Positions 24,576 to 33,477 are shown, numbered from the stretch's first letter. The stretch: 43,889 nt of DNA from Chitinophagales bacterium (GCA_023957215.1 JAMLHH010000025.1:1-43889), one strand, 5' to 3'. Program-made: numbers and translations. The notes: a model not told the origin generated them from the sequence alone.

Positions 24576-26635
24576 TTTTTGGGCATAACGATATAAGCGG
24601 GATAAGCATCTAAAATCCTATCTGTAAAAGCAATTTTCTCTAATTGTCTTTTTTGATTAAACTTATAAGCATCGTAGTTCTTTATCATGTCTTTTGTCGA
24701 GGTTAATACCAATGGTGTAAAATCACCGGATATGGATAGGGTAGCGGTTGCAATTCTATTTTGTGTGATTTTGTATAAAGTATTTACAGGAAGATTAATT
24801 TTCCATTCTTCATTATTTTCCAAAAACTTTTGTACAAAAAAGTCATTGTTTTCTCCTTCTATACTAATGATTGTTTTAGAATCTTTTAGGGTATAAATAG
24901 GCTTGATTGTTATACTATTTGATTTGTTAAATAGAAAAAAACATGCATCATTTTTGATAGGTAGTTCAAAATATTGAAGTGATTTTATACTCTGTTGATT
25001 TTTTACAAATAGATTTTCTATATCTTCTTTAATCAAAAAATCAACTTTTATAGGTGGATATTTTGTTTTATTTTTTTCAAAAGTCTTATCTATTTCTTTA
25101 TCGTTGGTATATTTTATCCAGTTCTTATCTTTGGAGTTGTTATACTGGTATCTACTTTTTAAAGCTACATCGTCTTTAAAATATTTTTCAAAATACTGGG
25201 TTAAAGCCCTAACATTGACGATATTTCTATTAGAGGTATTGTAAAGGAAATCAAAATAAGTCTTTATTAGATTTGTATTGTTTTTGTCTTTGCTGAAATC
25301 TTCATAGACTACTAAATAATTCACGTAGGCTTTTAAATCTCTGATTCTTTGTTGTTCGTTGTAATCTTTTGCGTTTGAAAAAGCTTCATCAATATCATAA
25401 ATACTATAGTTGATTTCATTTCCTCCATTTGCCCAAGAGCCGTTGAACCATCTTTTGAAAAGTCTGTCCATGGATACTTTGGTATTAGGAAAACAGTCAT
25501 TTAAGAATTTTGTATATATTTCATTCCATGAAAGGGTAGGATTCTTTAATAATTTACTAATTAACGATGCAAAGAGAACCGTATTGATATTTGTACCTGA
25601 TTCATAAATAACAAATTTAGAATCTATTTTAAGGGGTAATTTTATTTCTTTTAAAAAACCTTTTGACCCTAATCTTGGCTGTTCACTTGCCCATTGTGGA
25701 ATATTCAAATAACTATATAGACCAAGCTCTTTATGCTTTTTATGCCAGGCATCAAATAAGCCTAGCGGACGATTATATATGGTTTGAAATCCACTGGGTG
25801 CTAAGGCGACAAAAACATTTTTTTCTAAATCAAAGGTAGGCACTTCTGCGTGTGTATAATATGCTAATAAACCTACATATTTATTGGGATATTCTTTTTT
25901 TATACCTTTTGCAACAATATTCGCTAAATAGAAAACTTGGTTACTCACATTACCAATTTTTGTGCATTTTTCACAAGTGCAAAAACCTGCTCCATCTGAT
26001 GGTTCTACACTGAAAATATCTAAGCCCGGATTCTTTAAGATTCTATCTTTTGTGTATTGTATATACAACTTTTGCATATTGACATTGCTGACACATAGCT
26101 TTGTTGTTTTGCCATATCCTAATCTTCTCCCGTCTATCTCTGCTAAATATTCGGGATGTTGTTGAAATATATCTTTATAAGTGTTTACAAACCCTTGCCA
26201 ATTATGTGTGGTTGGGTTATTTAATTTTGTAAACTTATTCATGCCTTTCCACACGTTCCATCCTTCCGACTCTACCTGATTTGTATTAGGATCAATATAA
26301 GATGAAAAACCATAATCAGGCGAAAAGTTAATATGTTGTACATTGGGTTTTGCTACTTCAAAAGTGTCTGTCTCTATTCTCCACCAAGGATTGGGGTGGT
26401 ACCAAACTTCATTTCGATTCAGTAGTTGTCTCGCTGTCGTACTTTCTATTGCTTGGGATGTCGGATTTTGACTGATAAGTCCGGCATCCGTTACAGAGTC
26501 ATTGTAATCCTCTTCAAAAACACGAGTATATACAGTATCTTCTAAATTCTTTTTTTCTCGATTTTCCCGTATAATCTGGCAGGCACTTAAAAGTGAGATT
26601 ATCAATAAACAGGTAGAAATTTTTTTGTAACTCAT
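24572..26635 (-). CDS. DUF4838 lipoprotein
   Basis: A 687-residue lipoprotein with lipobox LLSAC (Cys19). The middle (about 100-400) matches the DUF4838 pattern: W-x-G-F-V-N-T-Y-K-DIFQQHPEYLAEIDG, LCVSNVNMQKLYIQY, the SVEPSDGAGFCTCEKCTK block with a CxC-x2-C cysteine cluster, and a YYTHAEVP strand. The family is associated with polysaccharide-utilisation loci in Bacteroidota and has a glycosidase-like barrel (general knowledge); no biochemical activity can be assigned here. The C-terminal third is Lys/Asn-rich with no domain I recognise. It stands alone, with no SusC/SusD pair in the window. Base composition looks more AT-rich than its neighbours. Confidence 0.75.
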   Translation of the reverse strand: MSYKKISTCLLIISLLSACQIIRENREKKNLEDTVYTRVFEEDYNDSVTDAGLISQNPTSQAIESTTARQLLNRNEVWYHPNPWWRIETDTFEVAKPNVQHINFSPDYGFSSYIDPNTNQVESEGWNVWKGMNKFTKLNNPTTHNWQGFVNTYKDIFQQHPEYLAEIDGRRLGYGKTTKLCVSNVNMQKLYIQYTKDRILKNPGLDIFSVEPSDGAGFCTCEKCTKIGNVSNQVFYLANIVAKGIKKEYPNKYVGLLAYYTHAEVPTFDLEKNVFVALAPSGFQTIYNRPLGLFDAWHKKHKELGLYSYLNIPQWASEQPRLGSKGFLKEIKLPLKIDSKFVIYESGTNINTVLFASLISKLLKNPTLSWNEIYTKFLNDCFPNTKVSMDRLFKRWFNGSWANGGNEINYSIYDIDEAFSNAKDYNEQQRIRDLKAYVNYLVVYEDFSKDKNNTNLIKTYFDFLYNTSNRNIVNVRALTQYFEKYFKDDVALKSRYQYNNSKDKNWIKYTNDKEIDKTFEKNKTKYPPIKVDFLIKEDIENLFVKNQQSIKSLQYFELPIKNDACFFLFNKSNSITIKPIYTLKDSKTIISIEGENNDFFVQKFLENNEEWKINLPVNTLYKITQNRIATATLSISGDFTPLVLTSTKDMIKNYDAYKFNQKRQLEKIAFTDRILDAYPAYIVMPKN

Positions 26636-26768
26636 AAATAAATCTTGTTGATATAAGTTTTATGCAAAAATAGAAATTATAAAGTGCTTTATAGAGTTTA
26701 AGAATAAACATATTAAATAGGTAGAAATCTAATTTTTTTGTATTTTTATTTTAATAATAGATAAACCT

Positions 26769-27668
26769 ATGTTATATCATACCGATAAGACCGTTTTGTT
26801 TTTTAATGGGAAATTTAAAAATGTCAATGAATTTAAAATTAGCCCTTTTAATCAAACTTTACACTATGGTTATGGTGTGTTTGATGGCATAAAAGCTTAT
26901 AAAACAGCACAAGGAACACATCTATTTAAAGTGAGAAGACATTTTGAAAGATTGGTTGCATCTGCCGAAAAATTGGGCATTCAAGTTCCATATACCAGTC
27001 AAGAATTGATTAATTATGCTTATGAATTGATTGAAAAAAATAACTTAAATGAAGCTTATGTTCGCCCCTTGGTGATGATGGATAAAAATATGACTTTGAG
27101 ACCATCTGACTCGGATCATCCCAATATTTTAATGACCTGCTGGAAGTGGTCAAAATACTATGATAATAATTTCCTTAATATTAAAGTATCGTCTTGGAGA
27201 CGGGTTCATCCTCGTACAACTTATATTGATATCAAAATTGTCGGTCATTTTGCCAATGATATTTTGGCTACAAAAGAAGCACGGGATGAAGGTTATGATG
27301 ATGCACTGATGCTTGATGCAGAAGGTTATGTAGCTCAAGGCCCGGGCTGTTCATTCTTTTATGAAAAGGGTGGTAGATTATTTACGCCACCATCAGAAAA
27401 AGTTTATCCGAGTATTACGAGATATACGCTAATAGAAATTGCCAAGCAAATGGGTATTGAGGTGATTGAAAAGGAATTTGGAGTGGAAGATGTTATTCAT
27501 GCGGATGGTGCTTTTTTCGTAGGCACTGCCGCTGAAGTTGCCGGTATCAAGACTATTAATGACAACGAACTCAGACTCAAATGGGAAGATACGATAGGTC
27601 ATCTTTTGCACAATAGATACAAAAGAATCGCCTCCGGTAAGGATACCAATTTTTTAGAATATTTTTAA
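26769..27668 (+). CDS. ilvE: Branched-chain-amino-acid aminotransferase
   Basis: A fold-type IV PLP enzyme that makes or breaks Leu, Ile and Val by transamination with glutamate. It is 299 residues. The N-terminal ISPFNQTLHYGYGVFDGIKAY (24-44) places the substrate-binding Tyr and Phe residues. The PLP-lysine is Lys156 in DIKIVGHFAND, by alignment with E. coli IlvE KAGGNY. RLFTPP and PSITRYTLIEIAKQ form the phosphate cup. The usual ...GPGANxF reads GPGCSFF here. It is divergent from the DUF4838 gene and convergent with rimO, with a 4-nt stop overlap. No other ilv genes are nearby. Confidence 0.93.
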   Translation: MLYHTDKTVLFFNGKFKNVNEFKISPFNQTLHYGYGVFDGIKAYKTAQGTHLFKVRRHFERLVASAEKLGIQVPYTSQELINYAYELIEKNNLNEAYVRPLVMMDKNMTLRPSDSDHPNILMTCWKWSKYYDNNFLNIKVSSWRRVHPRTTYIDIKIVGHFANDILATKEARDEGYDDALMLDAEGYVAQGPGCSFFYEKGGRLFTPPSEKVYPSITRYTLIEIAKQMGIEVIEKEFGVEDVIHADGAFFVGTAAEVAGIKTINDNELRLKWEDTIGHLLHNRYKRIASGKDTNFLEYF

Positions 27669-28987
27669 TTGACGGATTTGTCTAAAACGCCGTATAAATC
27701 AAATTCGGTAGCATCTACAATTTTAATAGGAGCGAAGTCACCGACTCTCAAATAGCAATCCTCAATAGAAATCAGTACTTCATTGTCCACCTCCGGCGAA
27801 TCAAATTCAGTTCTGCCGATATAATAGCCATTTTCTTCTCTATCTATCAAAACCTTGTAAGTGTGTCCAACCTTCAATGAATTTTTAGCGTAAGAAATTT
27901 CTTGTTGGATTTCCATGAGTTTTTGAGCACGCTGTTGCTTGACTTCTGTCGGAATGTTGTCCTCTAATTGATAGGCTGTTGTATCTTCTTCATGTGAATA
28001 GGTGAAAACGCCCAATCTGTCAAAATTAGATTTTCTGACAAAATCACAAAGCTCTTCAAATTCTTCTTCTGTCTCTCCGGGAAATCCCACTATCATAGTT
28101 GTTCTTAGTGCGGCTTGAGGTAATTTCTCCCGTATATGCTGAATTAAAACCTCTTGTTCTTCCCGCGTGACTTGTCTATGCATTCTTTCTAAAACGGAGT
28201 TGGAACCATGTTGGAAAGGAACATCCAAATATTTACATACTTTGTCGCAATCTTTGATGGCATCTAATAATTCGAGAGGAAATTTGGATGGATAACAATA
28301 GTGCAATCTAATCCATTCTATACCATCTACTTCATTCAATGCATAGACCAAATCTGCCAAGGCTCTTCGTTTATAAACGTCTAATCCGTAGTAGGTGAGT
28401 TCTTGTGAAATCAAGATAATTTCTTTTACACCTTGCTTAGCAAGATTTTTTGCTTCTTGTATCAGCGATTCTATTGTACGAGAAGTATGTTTTCCTCTCA
28501 TCAAAGGAATGGCACAAAAAGCACAAGTCCGATTACAGCCTTCGGCAATTTTTAAATAAGCAAATTGTTGGGGTGTACTGATTAATCGTTCTCCTACTAA
28601 CTCATGTTTATAATCTACTTTGAAACGCGCCAAAATTTTTTTCATATCTCTTGTTCCAAAATAAGCATCCACGGCAGGAATTTCCTTCTCTAAATCATCT
28701 TTATACCGCTGGGAAAGACAACCCATTACATATAGTTTATCAATTTCTCCTTTCTCTCTTTTTTCGGCATATTCTAATATCGTATTGATGGATTCCTCTT
28801 TTGCCAAATCAATAAAACCACAAGTATTGATCACTATGATATTCGCATCCGAATTACCTTCGCTGTGATTGACATTGAGCTGGTTGTGTTTAAGCTGTGT
28901 CCTGAGTACTTCGGAATCTACTAAGTTTTTGGAACAACCTAAAGTGATAATATCTATTTTATCTCTACGTAAAGTTTTAGTCTTCAA
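27665..28987 (-). CDS. rimO: Ribosomal protein S12 methylthiotransferase RimO (TTG start)
   Basis: A radical-SAM enzyme that adds a methylthio group to an Asp of ribosomal protein S12. The N-terminal UPF0004 domain carries three cluster Cys (LGCSKN, NTCGFI, MGCLSQ). The radical SAM motif is GCNRTCAFC, and a C-terminal TRAM domain follows (TYKVLIDREENGYYIGRTEFDSPEVD). KFPLELLDAI and the YLDVPFQHGSN region fit RimO rather than MiaB. No in-frame ATG exists before the first Cys motif; the candidates are TTG 28987 and TTG 29014. I prefer 28987, because a TATCTTTG box overlaps 29014 and the resulting start MKTKTLRRDKIDIITLGCSKN matches relatives as I recall them. It has a 4-nt convergent overlap with ilvE. 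Confidence 0.88.
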   Translation of the reverse strand: MKTKTLRRDKIDIITLGCSKNLVDSEVLRTQLKHNQLNVNHSEGNSDANIIVINTCGFIDLAKEESINTILEYAEKREKGEIDKLYVMGCLSQRYKDDLEKEIPAVDAYFGTRDMKKILARFKVDYKHELVGERLISTPQQFAYLKIAEGCNRTCAFCAIPLMRGKHTSRTIESLIQEAKNLAKQGVKEIILISQELTYYGLDVYKRRALADLVYALNEVDGIEWIRLHYCYPSKFPLELLDAIKDCDKVCKYLDVPFQHGSNSVLERMHRQVTREEQEVLIQHIREKLPQAALRTTMIVGFPGETEEEFEELCDFVRKSNFDRLGVFTYSHEEDTTAYQLEDNIPTEVKQQRAQKLMEIQQEISYAKNSLKVGHTYKVLIDREENGYYIGRTEFDSPEVDNEVLISIEDCYLRVGDFAPIKIVDATEFDLYGVLDKSVN

Positions 28988-29011
28988 ATTGAATCTTTTG
29001 AAATTGTGTGG

Positions 29012-29019
29012 CAAAGATA
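29012..29019 (-). promoter_or_regulatory. -7 element of the rimO promoter
   Basis: TATCTTTG on the minus strand matches TAnnTTTG. It covers the upstream TTG candidate at 29014, which argues that translation begins at 28987. No well-spaced TTG -33 box was seen. Confidence 0.3.
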
Positions 29020-29187
29020 ATGATTTTTGAACTTATGATAGGAGTAATGCTCTTCTATTCAAGAAAGCTTATTTGTTAAACTCTATGTTTATCATAGTGA
29101 AAATTTGTATTTTCACTTTTTGAATATTGCATTTATCGACTTTGAAAGAAATGAAACTCGATGCAAAAACTTTTTAATCTATAAAAT

Positions 29188-29700
29188 ATGAAATTAAAAA
29201 CACCGCAGGATTCTATAAATATACACACCGAATTGATCATGCCCGGACAAACAAATCCTTTGGGTAATCTGATGGGTGGGAATCTTTTGAGTTGGATGGA
29301 TGTGTGCTGTGGAATTAGTGCTTTGAAGCACTGTGGAACAATCTGTGTCACTGCAAGTGTGGACAACGTTTCCTTTCGTCTGCCTATCAAGGTAGGAGAT
29401 GTAGTGGTACTCAAATCTTTTGCAACGAGAGCTTTTAACACCTCGCTTGAAATATGTTGTGAAGTCTATATTCACAATCCTCGGACGGGTGAAGATACTC
29501 TATCACATACAGCATTTTTCACCTTTGTCTCTATTGATGGTAATGGAAATAGATTGAAAGTGCCGACACTCTCACCACTGACAAATAGGGATAAAGAGTT
29601 GTTTGAGTCAGCTATGCGAAGACGTGAATTTAGATTATTCTTAGCAGGTAAATTAAAAGCTAATGAAATTAAAGGTTTTAAGTTCCCTATGGAATTTTAG
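29188..29700 (+). CDS. Acyl-CoA thioesterase (hotdog fold)
   Basis: A 170-residue hotdog-fold enzyme of the BACH/YciA type that hydrolyses acyl-CoA to free acid and CoA. The catalytic strand-helix is MPGQTNPLGNLMGGNLLSWMD (about 18-38), where Asn/Asp of the hotdog helix sits. VTASVDNVSFRLPIKVGDVVVLKSF and CEVYIHNPRTGED form the central strands. Acyl-chain preference cannot be told. It is transcribed toward the thrS operon and ends at a strong shared terminator. Confidence 0.87.
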   Translation: MKLKTPQDSINIHTELIMPGQTNPLGNLMGGNLLSWMDVCCGISALKHCGTICVTASVDNVSFRLPIKVGDVVVLKSFATRAFNTSLEICCEVYIHNPRTGEDTLSHTAFFTFVSIDGNGNRLKVPTLSPLTNRDKELFESAMRRREFRLFLAGKLKANEIKGFKFPMEF

Positions 29701-29716
29701 GTTAAAGTGTAAAGAA

Positions 29717-29760
29717 CATAAACAAAAGACCACTCGATTTCGAGTGGTCTTTTGTTTATG
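29717..29760. terminator. Bidirectional terminator, perfect 21-bp inverted repeat
   Basis: The left arm 29717-29737 and right arm 29740-29760 are exact reverse complements with only TT between them. The core is AGACCACTCGA-TT-TCGAGTGGTCT flanked by A-rich and T-rich runs (AACAAA... and ...TTTTGTTT), so it can terminate in both directions. It separates the thioesterase gene from rplT. Confidence 0.92.
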
Positions 29761-29777
29761 TTTAAAGTTATATTAAA

Positions 29778-30122
29778 TTATTTTACTTTATCGACGATAG
29801 CTTTGAAAGCTTCTGGATTATTCATTGCAAGATCGGCTAAAGTTTTTCTGTTGATTTCGATTCCTGCTTTATGAATTTTGTCCATCAAGGTAGAATAAGT
29901 GAGATCGTGTTCACGGGCAGCAGCATTGATACGGACTATCCACATGCTTCTGTAATCTCTTTTCTTGATTTTTCTACCTGTATATGCGTAAACTAATCCT
30001 TTTTCTACTGCGTTTTTGGCAACAGTCCAGACGTTTTTACGACGACCAAAATAACCTTTGGCTAATTTTAATACTTTCTTTTTTCTTGCTTTTGATGCTA
30101 CGGCATTTACTGATCTAGGCAT
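29778..30122 (-). CDS. rplT: 50S ribosomal protein L20
   Basis: L20 is a 23S-binding protein needed early in large-subunit assembly. It is 114 residues, normal size. It has the typical [19 protein letters not shown] opening, [35 protein letters not shown] and the ending [16 protein letters not shown]. It is the last gene of the thrS-infC-rpmI-rplT cluster, 21 nt after rpmI, and is followed by the strong terminator. Confidence 0.97.
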   Translation of the reverse strand: MPRSVNAVASKARKKKVLKLAKGYFGRRKNVWTVAKNAVEKGLVYAYTGRKIKKRDYRSMWIVRINAAAREHDLTYSTLMDKIHKAGIEINRKTLADLAMNNPEAFKAIVDKVK

Positions 30123-30143
30123 GGCTTATACTTTTCTTGATGA

Positions 30144-30341
30144 TTAACTTAATACAAGTAATTTTTTTACATTACTCATTTCAGTCGATTTGATGACTGT
30201 CGTTTTTCCCAAACGTCTTTTACGTTTTTTTGATTTTTTGGTAAGAATGTGACTTTTATAAGCACCTGCTCTCATTACCTTACCTGTACCGGTAATTTTA
30301 AATCTTTTTTTTGCGCTCGAATTAGTTTTTTGTTTTGGCAT
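30144..30341 (-). CDS. rpmI: 50S ribosomal protein L35
   Basis: L35 is a small, highly basic protein of the large subunit. It has 65 residues, and [22 protein letters not shown] is the family opening (KTxSxxKKRFKxTGTGK). [16 protein letters not shown] follows. It sits in the conserved infC-rpmI-rplT order. A good internal promoter lies just upstream, so rpmI-rplT can be expressed separately from infC. Confidence 0.97.
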   Translation of the reverse strand: MPKQKTNSSAKKRFKITGTGKVMRAGAYKSHILTKKSKKRKRRLGKTTVIKSTEMSNVKKLLVLS

Positions 30342-30364
30342 TACTACCTATGATTTTGAGTTTG

Positions 30365-30394
30365 CAAAGATACGCTTTTTTAATATAAAAACAA
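30365..30394 (-). promoter_or_regulatory. Internal promoter for rpmI-rplT
   Basis: On the minus strand TTG (30392-30394), 19 nt, TATCTTTG (30365-30372) is a close match to the Bacteroidota consensus. It lies in the 100-nt gap between infC and rpmI. The lone exact DnaA-box sequence at 30410-30418 nearby is probably chance. Confidence 0.5.
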
Positions 30395-30441
30395 TTATAT
30401 GAGGAGATTTTATCCACATTGTTTGATGCTTAACAAAAAAA

Positions 30442-30990
30442 TTACTTCTTTTTCTTTGGAGCGATAAACGCAATCATCCTTTTTCCTTCCAAATTGGGCA
30501 TTCCTTCCAATGCGCCATATTCTTCCAAACTTTTGGCAAATTGCAATAATAGCAGTTCACCTCTTTCTTTAAAAACGATTGCTCGACCTCTAAAATGTAC
30601 ATAAATCTTCACTTTTGCGCCCTCCGACAAAAACTTGATGGCATGATTTCTTTTAAACTCTAAATCATGTTCATCCGTATTGGGTGAAAAACGAATTTCT
30701 TTAATTTCTGTCTTGTGGGCATTGGCTTTGATTTCCTTTTCTTTCTTTTTTCTTTCGTAAAGAAATTTCTTGTAATCCAATATCTTACAGACAGGCGGTT
30801 TTGCATTTGGCGAAATCTCTACCAAATCCAAGCCTTTCTCTTCAGCGAGATGAAGTGCTTTCTCTATGTTGAGAATGACAGGTTCTGCATCATCGCCTAC
30901 TAATCGTACTTCAGGAGCATCAATCTCCTCATTAATTCTGTGTGGATTGACCTTTTCAGCCGGTCTATAGCCTCGTCTTTTTGGAATCAA
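30442..30990 (-). CDS. infC: Translation initiation factor IF-3 (TTG/ATT start)
   Basis: IF-3 keeps subunits apart and rejects non-canonical start codons. It is 182 residues. The N-domain contains [21 protein letters not shown] and [12 protein letters not shown]; the C-domain contains [38 protein letters not shown]. It ends in AFIAPKKKK. There is no ATG: the reading frame opens with TTG (30990) followed directly by ATT, with a TAA 9 nt upstream. E. coli infC starts with AUU and is autoregulated through it, so either codon here could serve the same feedback (inference). The gene is 32 nt after thrS. Confidence 0.95.
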   Translation of the reverse strand: MIPKRRGYRPAEKVNPHRINEEIDAPEVRLVGDDAEPVILNIEKALHLAEEKGLDLVEISPNAKPPVCKILDYKKFLYERKKKEKEIKANAHKTEIKEIRFSPNTDEHDLEFKRNHAIKFLSEGAKVKIYVHFRGRAIVFKERGELLLLQFAKSLEEYGALEGMPNLEGKRMIAFIAPKKKK

Positions 30991-31022
30991 ATTATTTTAT
31001 ATTTGGTGCAAAAGTATTAAAA

Positions 31023-32954
31023 TTATCTAAAGTTTTCATCAGTTAAGATATTCATAAACTCATTTATGTTCATTTTACCCATATCTCCTTCACTGTGTTT
31101 CCTGATAGATATCACTTCATTTTCTACCTCACTATTTCCGATGATGACCATATAAGGTATTTTACCTATTTCTGCATCCCGAATTTTTCTTCCTATTTTT
31201 TCGACACGGGTATCAATATAGGCTCTGACTCCCGAATATAACAGATTGTTTAAAACGTTTTCTGCATACTCTTGAAATTTATCACTGATAGGTAAAATGA
31301 CCACTTGTTTGGGGGCTAACCACAAAGGAAAATTACCTGCACAATGTTCTGTCAAAATGGCAATAAATCTCTCTAAAGAACCAAATGGTGCCCTGTGTAT
31401 CATTACCGGGCGGTGCTTTTCATTATCAGCTCCTACATATTCCAAATCAAATCTTTCTGGTAAGTTGTAATCCACTTGTATGGTACCTAATTGCCATGAA
31501 CGACCGATGGCATCTTTGACCATAAAGTCCAATTTGGGACCGTAAAAGGCTGCTTCTCCGTATTCTACAACTGTTTCAAGATCCATTTCTTCTGTGGCTT
31601 CTATGATGGCAGTTTCTGCTTTGTGCCAATTTTCTTCTGTACCGATGTATTTAGATCTGTCTTCTTTATCTCTGAGTGATATCTGAGTGACAAAGTGTTC
31701 AAATCCCAATCTGGTAAAAACATATTTAATCAAAGAAATCACTTCTTTAAACTCGTCTTTTAGCTGATCGGGTGTACAGAAAATATGCGCATCATCTTGG
31801 GTAAAACCTCTTACTCTCGTCAATCCGTGGAGTTCTCCACTTTGTTCGTATCGATATACTGTTCCAAATTCTGCCACTCTATACGGAAGTTCCTTGTATG
31901 ATTTGGGAGCGAAACGATAAATTTCACAGTGATGGGGACAGTTCATCGGTTTGAGATAAAACTCTTCATTTTCATCCGGTGTCAAAATAGGTTTAAAAGC
32001 GTCTTTACCATATTTTTCGTAATGACCGGAAGTGACGTATAAATCTTTTTTGCCGATGTGTGGAGTGACAACCGGCTTGTAACCTCTTTTTAACTGTTCG
32101 TTTTTCAAGAAATCTACTAACTTATCTCTGATAAGTGTACCGTTTGGAAGCCATAAAGGCAATCCCATTCCTACTTTTTCAGAAAAGGTGAAAAGTTCTA
32201 ACTCGCGACCTATTTTCCTATGGTCTCTTTTTAAAGCTTCCTCTATTAATATATTGTAGTCGTCTAAATCTTTTTGTTTAGGAAATGTAATGCCATAAAT
32301 TCTTGTCATTTGTGGTCTTTTTTCATCACCTCTCCAATAAGCACCTGCCACCTTGGTCAGCTTGATAGCTTTGATTAGCCCTGTATTGGGAATATGCGGA
32401 CCACGACATAAGTCCGTGAAATTACCTTGTGTGTAAAAGGTGATTTTTCCGTCTTCCAAATCGTCTATCAATTCCAATTTATACGGATCTCCTTTTTCTT
32501 CAAAATACTGTATGGCATCTGCTTTGGAGACATTTTTTCTGACATACTTACTTTTATTTTGAGCCAATTCCTGCATCTTTTTCTCCAATGCCTCAAAATC
32601 ATTAGATGAAAAAGTATTGTTGCCCATGTCCACATCATAATAGAAACCATTTTCTATTGGCGGACCTATCCCAAATCTTACTCCTTCATAAAGTGATTCC
32701 AAGGCTTCTGCCATCAAGTGGGCGGAAGAATGCCAAAAAGTGGACTTGCCGTCAGCATCGTCCCATGTCAATAATTGTAAGGTACTATCTTCTTCTATCG
32801 GACGACTTGCATCCCACACTACACCATTTACTTTGGCAGACAAGACTTTTTTTGCTAATGAATGGCTTAAATCTTGCGCAATTTCCATCGCACTAATACC
32901 TTGTGGATACTCGCGTACAGTGCCATCAGGGGAAGTAATTTTTATCTGATTCAT
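31023..32954 (-). CDS. thrS: Threonyl-tRNA synthetase
   Basis: ThrRS charges tRNA-Thr and edits mischarged Ser. It has 643 residues from ATG 32954; a TTG four codons upstream lies inside a -7 box and was rejected. Domains in order are TGS (1-60, [14 protein letters not shown]), the SAD editing domain (about 70-225, with [13 protein letters not shown] and [10 protein letters not shown]), the class II catalytic core, and a C-terminal anticodon-binding domain from about 540 ([12 protein letters not shown]). In the core are [12 protein letters not shown] with the Zn-binding Cys, motif 2 [14 protein letters not shown], and motif 3 near [11 protein letters not shown]. It leads the infC-rpmI-rplT operon. 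Confidence 0.97.
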   Translation of the reverse strand: MNQIKITSPDGTVREYPQGISAMEIAQDLSHSLAKKVLSAKVNGVVWDASRPIEEDSTLQLLTWDDADGKSTFWHSSAHLMAEALESLYEGVRFGIGPPIENGFYYDVDMGNNTFSSNDFEALEKKMQELAQNKSKYVRKNVSKADAIQYFEEKGDPYKLELIDDLEDGKITFYTQGNFTDLCRGPHIPNTGLIKAIKLTKVAGAYWRGDEKRPQMTRIYGITFPKQKDLDDYNILIEEALKRDHRKIGRELELFTFSEKVGMGLPLWLPNGTLIRDKLVDFLKNEQLKRGYKPVVTPHIGKKDLYVTSGHYEKYGKDAFKPILTPDENEEFYLKPMNCPHHCEIYRFAPKSYKELPYRVAEFGTVYRYEQSGELHGLTRVRGFTQDDAHIFCTPDQLKDEFKEVISLIKYVFTRLGFEHFVTQISLRDKEDRSKYIGTEENWHKAETAIIEATEEMDLETVVEYGEAAFYGPKLDFMVKDAIGRSWQLGTIQVDYNLPERFDLEYVGADNEKHRPVMIHRAPFGSLERFIAILTEHCAGNFPLWLAPKQVVILPISDKFQEYAENVLNNLLYSGVRAYIDTRVEKIGRKIRDAEIGKIPYMVIIGNSEVENEVISIRKHSEGDMGKMNINEFMNILTDENFR

Positions 32955-32963
32955 AAGAGATTG

Positions 32964-32971
32964 CAAATTTA
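32964..32971 (-). promoter_or_regulatory. -7 element of the thrS promoter
   Basis: TAAATTTG on the minus strand fits TAnnTTTG and lies 9 nt before the ATG at 32954. No TTG was found at the expected -33 distance. No T-box or long leader structure was recognised. Confidence 0.3.
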
Positions 32972-33012
32972 AGTAAAGTATTACAGTTGTATGTAGTTTT
33001 TAAAATTAAATA

Positions 33013-33144
33013 ATGTACCGATGTACCGATGTACCGATGTACCAATGTACCAATGTATCAATGTATCAATGTATCAATGTATCAATGTATCAATGTATCA
33101 ATGTATCAATGTATCAATGTATCAATGTATCAATGTATCAATGT
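33013..33144. repeat. 16-copy octamer tandem array with a unit gradient
   Basis: Sixteen 8-bp units plus a 4-nt partial one. Units 1-3 are ATGTACCG, units 4-5 ATGTACCA, and units 6-16 ATGTATCA, all exact. The base changes accumulate in one direction along the array. It begins about 60 nt upstream of the thrS start. Confidence 0.95.
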
Positions 33145-33315
33145 TATAATTGAGATGTCATGGTGTAAGCATCTATGTGTTATACAGTAAAGAATGAAAG
33201 ATGACAAGTGAATGTACAAATGTTGACATTATTATAATACTGTCCATCGAACTGACAAAGAGCTAAATCTTCAAAGCATTGTGAGTCAAGATATGTTATG
33301 TATATCAGCGATTAC

Positions 33316-33477
33316 TCACTTCTTTTTCAGCCAACCTATAATATGTGGATTTTTGATTTCCCATCTATCACCTTTTTTAACGAGCCGAAAAGTTTCTTTT
33401 GACTTTGTAGCAAGACCGGAATTTTGGTGTTTTAATTTCAGAACTTTTATGATACTCTCTTTTTGTATTAAATGCTG
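33316..33477 (-). pseudogene. C-terminal fragment of an unknown gene
   Basis: A 53-codon open stretch on the minus strand, ending in TGA at 33316 and bounded upstream by TAA at 33478. It has no start codon. The ending ETFRLVKKGDRWEIKNPHI, IGWLKKK looks like the end of a small secreted or NTF2-like domain protein (K-x-G-x-W-x-I near a C-terminus), which would make it a remnant. I cannot name the family, and chance is possible. Confidence 0.3.

Noticed and set aside
30410..30418. Exact DnaA box in the infC-rpmI gap
   Set aside because: A single isolated 9-mer in AT-rich DNA with no second site; probably chance.
32955..32966. thrS start at TTG 32966
   Set aside because: It lies inside the proposed -7 box, and the ATG at 32954 begins directly at the TGS domain.
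33013..33144. CRISPR array
   Set aside because: The units are contiguous 8-mers with no spacers and no cas genes lie nearby; it is a simple tandem repeat.
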